A stretch of DNA of 64,000 bases from an uncultured Clostridia bacterium (GTDB lineage Bacteria > Bacillota > Clostridia > Oscillospirales > Acutalibacteraceae). The position numbers were made by a program, and so were the translations under genes. Of the stretch, positions 16,834 through 24,453 are shown piece by piece; position 1 is the stretch's first letter; each line of letters begins with the position of its first letter. The stretch spans positions 95,645-159,644 of the forward strand of contig CAMAZY010000003.1 of the NCBI GenBank assembly GCA_945863885.1. Reading direction: 5' to 3'. The notes below the pieces were generated by a model. The model had not been told where the DNA came from and made no database searches. It worked only from the letters and a program-made list of their open reading frames with translations.

Positions 16834-18042
16834 ATGAAATATGTTGTTGTACTTTGCGACGGTATGGCGGACTACCCTGTTCCGGCTCTCGGCGGAAAAA
16901 CGCCGATGATGTGCGCAAAGAAACCGAATATCGACCGCCTTGCCAAAACGGCTGAGGTCGGACTCGTCCGCACGGTCGCCGAAGGGCTCAAACCCGGCAG
17001 TGACGTCGCCAACATGAGCGTTATGGGCTTTGACCCGAAAAAATATTACACCGGCCGTTCGCCGCTTGAAGCGGTCAGCATCGGTGTGAAGCTTTCCGAC
17101 GACGACGTGACGCTTCGCTGCAACCTTGTCACGCTTTCCGATGAGGAAGCCTATGAGGACAAGACGATGGTTGACTACTCAGCCGGCGACATCAGCACCG
17201 CCGAAGCCCGTGAAATCATCAAGTCCGTTCAGGAATTTTTCGGCAACGAGATTTACACCTATTACGGCGGCGTCAGTTATCGCCATTGCCTTGTTGTTCA
17301 CGGCGGCACAACGGAGTTAGGCTCCATGACACCTCCGCACGATATCAGCGGAAGAGTTGTCGGCGAATACCTTTCTAAAAGCGAAAACGCCGCTCCTCTT
17401 ATCGACATGATGAAACGAAGCTATGATTTTCTCATGAAGCACCCGGTCAACATCGAAAGAATGAAGCGGGGTGAAAAACCGGCGAACTCAATCTGGCTGT
17501 GGGGCGAAGGCAAAAAGCCCGGACTTCCGCTTTTCGAAGACCTTTTCGGAAAGACCGGTGCGGTGATCTCGGCGGTTGATCTGTTAAAGGGAATCGCCAT
17601 TTGCTCGGGTATGTCAACGCCCGAGGTTGAGGGAGCAACAGGTTATATTGACACAAACTTCGAGGGCAAGGCCGAAGCCGCCGTCAAAGAGCTTCAAAGC
17701 GGCAAGGATATGGTTTATATTCATCTCGAAGCGCCCGACGAATGCGGTCACCGCAACGAGCCGGGAAACAAGGTTCGCTCCATTGAGCTGATTGACCAAC
17801 GGGTTCTTCCGATTGTACTCGAAGAGCTTGAAAAATACGACGACTACAAGGTCATGATTCTTCCCGACCACCCGACACCGATTGTCACCAAAACGCACGC
17901 CGCCGACCCGGTGCCGTACCTGATTTATCAAAAATCGAAACCGCAAGCCGGCGTCGACACCATCAACGAGGAAACCGCAAAAGCCACCGGCATATTCGTC
18001 GACGACGGTCCGTCGCTCATGCCGCACTTTTTAAATGACTGA
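16834..18042 (+). CDS. apgM: 2,3-bisphosphoglycerate-independent phosphoglycerate mutase, ApgM (archaeal) type
   Basis: The product has 402 residues, matching the archaeal-type aPGAM rather than the ~510-residue GpmI. It interconverts 3- and 2-phosphoglycerate in glycolysis. The alkaline-phosphatase-superfamily metal sites are visible: CDGMADYP at the start, the Ser nucleophile in GSDVANMS (about residues 54-61), HLEAPDECGH and LPDHPTP...THAADPVP near the C-terminus. AAAGGATTG precedes the ATG. It is a single-gene unit with its own promoter and strong terminator. Confidence 0.93.
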   Translation: MKYVVVLCDGMADYPVPALGGKTPMMCAKKPNIDRLAKTAEVGLVRTVAEGLKPGSDVANMSVMGFDPKKYYTGRSPLEAVSIGVKLSDDDVTLRCNLVTLSDEEAYEDKTMVDYSAGDISTAEAREIIKSVQEFFGNEIYTYYGGVSYRHCLVVHGGTTELGSMTPPHDISGRVVGEYLSKSENAAPLIDMMKRSYDFLMKHPVNIERMKRGEKPANSIWLWGEGKKPGLPLFEDLFGKTGAVISAVDLLKGIAICSGMSTPEVEGATGYIDTNFEGKAEAAVKELQSGKDMVYIHLEAPDECGHRNEPGNKVRSIELIDQRVLPIVLEELEKYDDYKVMILPDHPTPIVTKTHAADPVPYLIYQKSKPQAGVDTINEETAKATGIFVDDGPSLMPHFLND

Positions 18043-18057
18043 GAAAACAAAAAATTT

Positions 18058-18097
18058 CACCGTAAAGAGCTTTTTCGTTCTTTACGGTGTTTTTTTA
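18058..18097 (+). terminator. Terminator of apgM
   Basis: CACCGTAAAGA (18058-18068) pairs with TCTTTACGGTG (18079-18089) over 11 bp, followed by eight T. Confidence 0.9.
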
Positions 18098-18652
18098 CTT
18101 GATGCGTCTGTAAATATTCTCAAGTCTGCCGATTCTTCCGAACGACTGACTCATGAGCAGATTGATTGCAGGCCTCACCGGTTCACAGTCCGTAAACCGC
18201 AGCGCACTTCGGCAAAGCCTCGCTATGGCTCTGTCAAGAGCGATACTTCTTCGGATATAATCGAGATTGATATCGTTATCCTCCACAATCTTGCAGACGC
18301 TGTCGCTGTAACGGGCTAAGAGTGCGTTCACGCTTTGACCATATAGCCGATTCTGCCTGTTCGTATCGACTTCGCAAAAGCCCTCCACCTCACTGACCGC
18401 TTTGCTGTACGCCCGGCTTTCGTCCTCGGCAATAAGAGCAAAAGACTCAATAGGGAGATAGGTAGTAAAGCGTAAGATATTTTTTGCGTTTTCACCGACC
18501 GCCGCATTCATAAGCATTGACTGACACACAAACTGACAGCAGGCGGTAAGGTCGCTGTCGACACGGGAAAGGTCTTCTTTCATATTTTCGTGTATGTCGT
18601 AAAACCGGTCAAGATAATCGACCGCAACACGGCTTAGCTTATGGCTGTTCAT
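18095..18652 (-). CDS. Unknown 185-residue protein
   Basis: I do not recognise this family. The product has 185 residues, looks soluble and mostly alpha-helical, has no signal peptide or membrane segment, and is relatively rich in Arg, Asp and Ser. Two Cys occur close together in TACCQFVCQ near residue 38. GGAGG precedes the ATG. Its stop lies within the T-tract of the apgM terminator, so the two genes converge tightly. It is cotranscribable with the AAA-CYTH gene upstream (94 nt gap). Confidence 0.7.
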   Translation of the reverse strand: MNSHKLSRVAVDYLDRFYDIHENMKEDLSRVDSDLTACCQFVCQSMLMNAAVGENAKNILRFTTYLPIESFALIAEDESRAYSKAVSEVEGFCEVDTNRQNRLYGQSVNALLARYSDSVCKIVEDNDINLDYIRRSIALDRAIARLCRSALRFTDCEPVRPAINLLMSQSFGRIGRLENIYRRIK

Positions 18653-18746
18653 CGCTTTCCTCCGATTCTCATATTTCTTGCTTCATCATATGAAAAATCG
18701 GGTCAAACGGTGATTGAATACAAATTCCGGGCTAAAACTTTATCAA

Positions 18747-19832
18747 TTATATTTTTGCAAGCTGAGCATTTTTATACGCTTCGTCGTCTGTCACTTCTTT
18801 GATGATACTGATGCGTTCCGGGAACTCGATCGGAATATTCTCATCTCTCAATTCGATTTCCATGATAGCCTTGTCGTCCCAAAAAGGATAAACATCGATC
18901 TCGAAATACTGATTCTTGTATGTCAGACAGTATCTTGTTTTGCGGATCTGCCGTCTTGACGTATCCGCATCCATCAACAGCCTTAAATACTCTTTCTGTG
19001 AAAGTCTGCGTTCGGTTTCCACCCTTTTGATGTCCGTGATCTTTCGCTTGGTTGTCTGAAAATAGATATAATTTCCGTCGACGCCTCTCTGACGGACACG
19101 GACTTCATCGCCCGAATCACTTTTGATGTAGGTCTGAATGATTTCAATTTTTTCGCAGGATTCAACAGATTCAAGCCATTCGATATCGGGATATTCGATT
19201 AAAAACTTCCGTTCGATTTCAAGCGGCTCAGGCTCACCCAAAAAGGAAGCGATTTCCGCAATCAGACGTTTGATTTTGTTATCAAAATCCGAAGAATTGT
19301 CGATCACTCTGAAGTGCGGATGTCCCGTCCATGCGTTGATGATTTTGTCGTCCAACACAGCCGCCTGTTCGGGCGTCTCCGTTCTTGACGCATTATTGGC
19401 TGTTGTATAATATTCTTCTGCACCCTTTGCGGCGGTAACAAGATGAAAAACCGCATCATAATTATCCCGCAGTTCCACTTCATTTGCGCCTATTTCGTCA
19501 AGGACAGAAAGAAACACCTGCGCCGGCATATAGGCTTTATTGTCCAGTGCGCCACGGTCACAGACAATCAGGATCTTCTCTTTTTTCATCGTCCCGGCCG
19601 CTTCTTCAAAGGCTTTTTCCTTTTCCAGCTGCAGCTTCAGCTGAACCTTCTGATAGTCAATATTCGTACCGCAAGTCCACGGTGCCACACCCCCGGAAAT
19701 CAGTTCTGTGGCTGTTTCGTGAATAAACAGAACCGCATAACCTAACTGTTCAAAAAAGTCCTGAAGCCGGCTCATAGCCGTTGACTTACCGGCACACGGT
19801 CCGCCGGTAATGACGATTTTTGTGATATCCAT
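18747..19832 (-). CDS. AAA-type nucleotide-binding domain fused to CYTH triphosphatase domain
   Basis: The product has 361 residues. Residues 1-195 form a P-loop kinase-like (AAA_28) domain with Walker A GGPCAGKST (10-18) and a Walker B-like VCDRG. Residues 203-361 form a CYTH domain with the ExExK signature in LEIERKFL, followed by basic and acidic strand residues typical of the tunnel fold (VRVRQRG, EIELRD). CYTH enzymes bind or hydrolyse triphosphates, including polyphosphate and thiamine triphosphate. The order recalls plant TTM proteins (kinase-like domain then CYTH). The substrate is unknown. AAAGGGG precedes the ATG. Confidence 0.88.
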   Translation of the reverse strand: MDITKIVITGGPCAGKSTAMSRLQDFFEQLGYAVLFIHETATELISGGVAPWTCGTNIDYQKVQLKLQLEKEKAFEEAAGTMKKEKILIVCDRGALDNKAYMPAQVFLSVLDEIGANEVELRDNYDAVFHLVTAAKGAEEYYTTANNASRTETPEQAAVLDDKIINAWTGHPHFRVIDNSSDFDNKIKRLIAEIASFLGEPEPLEIERKFLIEYPDIEWLESVESCEKIEIIQTYIKSDSGDEVRVRQRGVDGNYIYFQTTKRKITDIKRVETERRLSQKEYLRLLMDADTSRRQIRKTRYCLTYKNQYFEIDVYPFWDDKAIMEIELRDENIPIEFPERISIIKEVTDDEAYKNAQLAKI

Positions 19833-19903
19833 TTATTATTCCCCTTTCACGATTTTCTCTTTCTGCGGATATTTCACACATCTTCTTCATTGATATAAAC
19901 CAA

Positions 19904-19950
19904 ATTCGGCTTTCCGTTCAACCGGAGGCTGGCGAACGGAGAAGCCGAAT
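19904..19950 (-). terminator. Large hairpin, probable terminator of the SDR gene
   Basis: ATTCGGCTT (19904-19912) pairs with AAGCCGAAT (19942-19950), and an inner CCGTTC/GAACGG stem continues it. T-rich sequence flanks both sides, so it could act in either direction. It lies 42 nt past the SDR stop. Confidence 0.65.
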
Positions 19951-19991
19951 CAGTTTTGTTTTATGCCGGAAACGGCATAGTGAAATATATC

Positions 19992-21491
19992 TTATTTTTC
20001 GTTATAACCGAAGTAGATGTCCTCGTCATAGACGTTGTTTTCGTCCGGGCTGTGGTGAGCGTACCAAACCTGTGCAAAGAACGGGTTGACCTTGGCAATT
20101 TCGTCGTATTTCCACGGCATCGGGAGACATTCGGGACACCAGTGACCGCCCTTGAGAACAAGGTTCGGAGACATTTCGAACTCGTGACCGCAGGCGCACT
20201 TCCACTTGATCGGTGTGTACATATCCTTGCCGAGCTTCTTGGAGACACACTCGCCGCCTCTGAATTCGGCTGCCTTTTGCATATCGGCGATGGTAAGCTT
20301 ATCGAAGGGCTTGCTTTCGTCGTAGCCGTGGTCAAGATAGCTCATCTCGAACTTGTCGGGAATCACAACCTCGAAGTCCTTCCACGAGCCGATTGCATTA
20401 TATTTATCAATCGAGCCGTAGTAAGCGGTAATTCTGTCTTTCATGCCGTTTTCAATCCATGCCTGTGTACCGAAAAGAGCGGTTTCCGCAATCGGCTTCA
20501 TCATGTACTTCTTGATGAGCGGAAGCGGAGCAAGACCGGAAAGCTTGAAGTAGAACGGAGCCTGCTTGGAAAGTCTCTTGAAGTAATCCTTAACGGGAAG
20601 ATTCTCTCTGAAGTGGAGATATTCTTCGAGCTTGTCGGCATCGGTGTACCACTGACCGTGGAAATTCTGAAGCGTGAACCAGTTCGGCTCGAAAATCTTC
20701 TTGACAACGTCGTCGCCTCTCATGCCGATGGCGTTGAGAAGATACCGTTCGAATTCATAGTTGGTAAGACGGTAGTCAGGACCGGAGCTGATGTTGTAGA
20801 AATTACGCCAGAACTCTTCGGGAACTCTCGAGTTACAAACCTTTGCGCAAAGACGTCCGCTGTCTTCTACCGTTGCCCATTCGAGCATACCGTTGATGGG
20901 AACGTGATACATGATCGGTTCCATGTTGTAAAGAATATCGGGATAAAGAATACCGGTCTGACGAAGCGATACCCAATATTTAAGACCCGAATCGGCAAGA
21001 AGACCTTCTGCGATGGTCTTACTGATTGCGTAATGGTCATAAATGCTGATCTGGATCGGGTCGCCGGTTCTGCCCCAGTGAACGGGAGCGTTTCTGTCGC
21101 CGGTTTGTGCAACCGTACCTATGTATACTACTTTAACGGCATCGGGATCGGGCTGAGCCTTGACAGCGTTGATGATGTTCTTCATTGCGGTGATGTTGGT
21201 GAACATCGTCTTTTTCGGATAGTAGTCAGCAGCAGGAGAAACCAGTCCGCCGACATGAATGACGAAATCCGCACCGGTTACGCAGGCAAGAACATCTTCA
21301 TATACCGTAAGGTCGCCCCAGTAAAGCGTGACATGGGGATCGTTTACATACGGAGCAAACTTGTCTCTGTTCTTCTTACTGTCACGGTTGAGGACAACAA
21401 TGTTGTATAAGTCACGTCTTTTGTAAAGCTCCTTGAAGCCGGCAAAGCCCATGTTGCCGGAAGCGCCGGTAAGGAAAACTGTCTTTTTCAT
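19992..21491 (-). CDS. NAD-dependent epimerase/dehydratase with C-terminal zinc ribbon
   Basis: The product has 499 residues. An extended SDR domain starts with FLTGASGNMG (residues 5-14, dinucleotide binding) and has the catalytic YDHYAISK (Tyr-x3-Lys) near residue 157. The length exceeds ordinary extended SDRs (about 310-350). The extra C-terminal part contains a zinc-ribbon pattern, WKCACGHEF then HWCPECL (about residues 445-470). The substrate is probably a nucleotide sugar, sterol-like or polyketide-like molecule; I cannot choose. The start at 21491 is preferred to the GTG at 21500, which lies within the AAAGGTGG Shine-Dalgarno. Confidence 0.82.
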   Translation of the reverse strand: MKKTVFLTGASGNMGFAGFKELYKRRDLYNIVVLNRDSKKNRDKFAPYVNDPHVTLYWGDLTVYEDVLACVTGADFVIHVGGLVSPAADYYPKKTMFTNITAMKNIINAVKAQPDPDAVKVVYIGTVAQTGDRNAPVHWGRTGDPIQISIYDHYAISKTIAEGLLADSGLKYWVSLRQTGILYPDILYNMEPIMYHVPINGMLEWATVEDSGRLCAKVCNSRVPEEFWRNFYNISSGPDYRLTNYEFERYLLNAIGMRGDDVVKKIFEPNWFTLQNFHGQWYTDADKLEEYLHFRENLPVKDYFKRLSKQAPFYFKLSGLAPLPLIKKYMMKPIAETALFGTQAWIENGMKDRITAYYGSIDKYNAIGSWKDFEVVIPDKFEMSYLDHGYDESKPFDKLTIADMQKAAEFRGGECVSKKLGKDMYTPIKWKCACGHEFEMSPNLVLKGGHWCPECLPMPWKYDEIAKVNPFFAQVWYAHHSPDENNVYDEDIYFGYNEK

Positions 21492-21826
21492 TTTTACCAC
21501 CTTTTCCGTTAAAAATTTTAAGAATCCTTTTTAGACATTCTATCGTAAAAAGTATACAACATATCTACACAACATTTGTTAAAGATTTGTTAATTATTTT
21601 ATCAAAACCCGGTAAACCGTTTTTGTCAATTCTATGTATAATTATTATAGACATAGTGTTTTGCACGACAATTTGTGCAAAATCGCAATTTTTTTCAAAC
21701 AAATACAGCTTTTCTGCATCAAAAGCCGTATTTTATTTTTGCGAAATCAAAACACTGTGTCATAATTTGTGCCCTTTATGGGTATATGTTCAAAATTGTT
21801 CAAAAATTCAAAGAAGGAGTATCAAC
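21492..21826. other. AT-rich divergent intergenic region with promoter and inverted repeat
   Basis: No gene is seen. A plausible rightward promoter is TTGTCA (21623-21628), 17 nt, TATAGA (21646-21651). An 8-bp inverted repeat, TTTTGCAC (21659-21666) and GTGCAAAA (21675-21682), sits right at the expected transcription start and may be an operator or a 5' hairpin. No clear leftward promoter is obvious. Confidence 0.5.
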
Positions 21827-22429
21827 ATGAACGAAAAAAAGAAACTCACCATCATCAGTAAACCGCCGAAGGGCAAAATGACCGGACTTCTCATCGTCTT
21901 TGCCTGGATCATTCTTTGGAATATCATCTATCAGGCGTGTCACGACATTCTGACCTCGGGTTCCATTCAGGTAATCAACTGGTCTTTCTTCATCAGCGTC
22001 ACGATTTTCTTCATGCAGGAGGAGCTTACCTATAAAGAGCGCTTCTGGCATACGCTTTGCGGCGGTGCCGTCGGACTTCTGATTGCCGCCGGAGTCGTAA
22101 AGGGCTGTGTCGCTTTGATGGGTGCCGGTTTAGAACACTTTCCTGCTATCTGTATTATGTTGGTCATCGCTATCGCCGCACTGATCCTTCTTCATCCGTA
22201 TTTGCCGATGTTCTTCAACAACGTAGGCTTCTGCTATTTCATCATTTCGCTTATCAACAGCAAAGAAACGATTTCTTCTCTTCCAAGCAATCTTCTCTCT
22301 CTTCTTCTCGGCAGCATCATCTTAAACCTCGGCTGCAGCGCACTGCTGACCCTTTATATCAACAATAAAAAGAAAAAGGCGATCGCCGCTGCTGCAAAAG
22401 AAAAAGAAGCCGCTGCCGCAACCGAATAA
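21827..22429 (+). CDS. Small multi-pass membrane protein of unknown function
   Basis: The product has 200 residues with six hydrophobic segments between residues about 18 and 180, a basic N-terminus, and a highly charged Lys/Ala/Glu tail (about 183-200). I do not recognise the family with confidence; it has the look of a DUF1097-like or small permease protein. The start at 21827 is set by GAAGGAG 7 nt upstream. In-frame codons upstream would run through the promoter region. It stands alone, between divergent and convergent genes. Confidence 0.7.
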   Translation: MNEKKKLTIISKPPKGKMTGLLIVFAWIILWNIIYQACHDILTSGSIQVINWSFFISVTIFFMQEELTYKERFWHTLCGGAVGLLIAAGVVKGCVALMGAGLEHFPAICIMLVIAIAALILLHPYLPMFFNNVGFCYFIISLINSKETISSLPSNLLSLLLGSIILNLGCSALLTLYINNKKKKAIAAAAKEKEAAAATE

Positions 22430-22435
22430 AAACAC

Positions 22436-22465
22436 AGCCGGGCTCAGTTGACGTCCGGCTTTTTT
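22436..22465 (+). terminator. Terminator of the small membrane protein gene
   Basis: AGCCGG (22436-22441) pairs with CCGGCT (22455-22460), followed by six T. Confidence 0.7.
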
Positions 22466-22470
22466 ACTGT

Positions 22471-22506
22471 CCGAAAACAAAGCTACCGCCTCAAATGAAG
22501 CGGTAG
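22471..22506 (-). terminator. Terminator of the GH2 gene
   Basis: CTACCGC (22506-22500 on the minus strand) pairs with GCGGTAG (22489-22483), followed by CTTTGTTTTC. It begins 18 nt after the GH2 stop. Confidence 0.7.
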
Positions 22507-22524
22507 TTGATTTTTCACTATCTA

Positions 22525-24291
22525 TTAAAAGGTAAGCTTACGGTTCATTTCCTTAACCGTTTCCTCGTCAAGCTTTACGATTTCACGGTCATAGGTCAGC
22601 ATACCGTTAACCTCAAATTCAACGTCGGAAACCTGCGTGTAGACGGAGGCGGAAAGTCCCTTTTTCATCATCGGGATTACCTGATGCTCATGAAGCTTGC
22701 GATACGCCTCGGTCAGGCTTTCACGGGATTTATACATCTGATAGCCGAAGGACTTGCTCTTGTTCCAGACATGACCGTCGAGAATCTGACTGTATCCGCC
22801 GTACTCGCTCAAAACGAACGGTCGTCCGTCATACTTCGGAGCGGTGACAGGAAGAATGTAGCGGTGAATACTGCGGAGATCACAGCCTTTCTGGTCATAC
22901 CAGCCGCTTGCGTGGTCAACGATTCTTGTCGGATCCTTCTGCTTGATTTCGTCGCCGATTCTCTTGGCGTCGAACTGTCCCCAACCCTCATTGAACGGAA
23001 CCCAGCAGCCGATTGACGGGTGATTGTACAGAAAATCAATCATATCGTTCATTTCTTCCTCGAACTGGACACGCCATTCAAGCTTGTCACGGTTGAAAGT
23101 CTTATAAGCGTTGTCCTTTTTTGTGAGATTCACAACCGGCGACAAAAAGCCGTAAAAATTCGGAAGAACACCCGCATGGAAGGTATTGAGCGCCTTGCCG
23201 CCGCTTACCATATCCTGCCAGACGATCATGCCGAGACGGTCGCAGTGATAATACCAGCGGTCAGGCTCAATCTTGATGTGCTTACGAAGCATATTAAAGC
23301 CGAGATCTTTCATCTTTTCGATATCATAAATCATCGCTTCGTCGGTCGGAGCGGTCATCCCGCCGTCGCTCCAATAGCCCTGGTCAAGAAGTCCCTTTTG
23401 GAAATACGGCTCATTGTTCAGGAAGATACGGTTATAGCCCTGATATTCACCGATACTGAACTTTCTCATGGCAAAATAGCCTTTGACAGAATCGACACGG
23501 TTATCCTTGTCCGTAAGTTCGAGGACAAAATCATACAAAAACGGGCTTTCGGGCGACCAGAGCTTCGGGCTTTCGATTTTTACCGCTTCGTCCGCCGAAA
23601 TCTCACCCGCAAAGACAGTCGTCCCGCCGTCAAGAACGGTCAGCTTCAGCGTACCCTCACCGTTGATATCCGTCTTGATGCTGATGGTTTCGCTGTCAAT
23701 ATCGGGCGTCAGCTTATAGCCCTTAATGTAATTTTCGTTGACCGCCTCAAGCCATACGGTTTTCCATATACCGCTTGTCGAGGTATACCAGAAGCCGTGC
23801 GATTCGCTCGCCTGCTTGCCCCGGTTTTGCCAGCCGTCGTCCGTCGGGTCAAAGACACGGACAACAAGCTCGTTTTCACCGTTCTTGAGCGTATCGGTAA
23901 TATCGAAGCTGAACGGGCAGTAGCCGCCGGTATGCGCACCGACCGGCTGTCCGTTGACGAACACCTTACATTCCCAGTCAACGGCACCGAAATGAAGAAG
24001 AACCCTTTTGCCTTTGAATTCGTCAGGCAGCGTGAATGTCTTTTTATACCAAAGAATCTCATCACTTTTCAGCCTTTTGCAAACGCCGGAAAGACAGCTT
24101 TCAATCGCAAACGGCACACGGATTTTGCCGTCATAGCTTTCGCATTTTTCGCAGTCCGAGCCGGTCACGGCATAATCAAACATTCCGTTGAGATTCAGCC
24201 ACGGTTCTCTTACCATCTGCGGTCTCGGATATTCGGGCAAGGGATTGTCGCACATCGCTTCGCTTGCCCATCTCGTTGATAATGTCATCAT
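22525..24291 (-). CDS. GH2 family glycosidase (beta-galactosidase/glucuronidase-like)
   Basis: The product has 588 residues. The order is a sugar-binding jelly-roll (about 25-185), an immunoglobulin-like domain (about 190-275) and a TIM barrel. The acid/base is Glu435 in PFNEGW and the nucleophile is Glu496 in LSEYGG. The length fits compact beta-glucuronidase-like GH2 enzymes rather than LacZ. There is no signal peptide, so it probably acts in the cytoplasm on imported oligosaccharides. The exact sugar is undetermined. Two ATGs follow AGGAGG; the first is used. Confidence 0.9.
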   Translation of the reverse strand: MMTLSTRWASEAMCDNPLPEYPRPQMVREPWLNLNGMFDYAVTGSDCEKCESYDGKIRVPFAIESCLSGVCKRLKSDEILWYKKTFTLPDEFKGKRVLLHFGAVDWECKVFVNGQPVGAHTGGYCPFSFDITDTLKNGENELVVRVFDPTDDGWQNRGKQASESHGFWYTSTSGIWKTVWLEAVNENYIKGYKLTPDIDSETISIKTDINGEGTLKLTVLDGGTTVFAGEISADEAVKIESPKLWSPESPFLYDFVLELTDKDNRVDSVKGYFAMRKFSIGEYQGYNRIFLNNEPYFQKGLLDQGYWSDGGMTAPTDEAMIYDIEKMKDLGFNMLRKHIKIEPDRWYYHCDRLGMIVWQDMVSGGKALNTFHAGVLPNFYGFLSPVVNLTKKDNAYKTFNRDKLEWRVQFEEEMNDMIDFLYNHPSIGCWVPFNEGWGQFDAKRIGDEIKQKDPTRIVDHASGWYDQKGCDLRSIHRYILPVTAPKYDGRPFVLSEYGGYSQILDGHVWNKSKSFGYQMYKSRESLTEAYRKLHEHQVIPMMKKGLSASVYTQVSDVEFEVNGMLTYDREIVKLDEETVKEMNRKLTF

Positions 24292-24407
24292 CTTGTATTT
24301 CCTCCTGAAAATGTACACTTTTGTATCCTTTTCATTTTATACCACCTGTGAGAATAAGTCCATAGATTTTTTCAATAAAATCTGTGGCTTGAAACTGACA
24401 AAACGCA

Positions 24408-24437
24408 CAAAAAACACCGCACCCGATTCAGGTGCGG
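24408..24437 (-). terminator. Terminator of the zinc-ribbon/SH3 gene
   Basis: On the minus strand CCGCACC (24437-24431) pairs with GGTGCGG (24423-24417), followed by TGTTTTTTG. It lies 17 nt after the stop. Confidence 0.85.
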
Positions 24438-24453
24438 CAATAGAATTTGCAAT

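Noticed and set aside
19956..21410. 484-codon open frame on the plus strand
   Set aside because: It is antisense to the SDR gene, which has clear family motifs and a Shine-Dalgarno. The antisense frame shows no recognisable domain.
23020..24279. 419-codon open frame on the plus strand
   Set aside because: It lies antisense to the GH2 gene, whose catalytic Glu motifs are intact.
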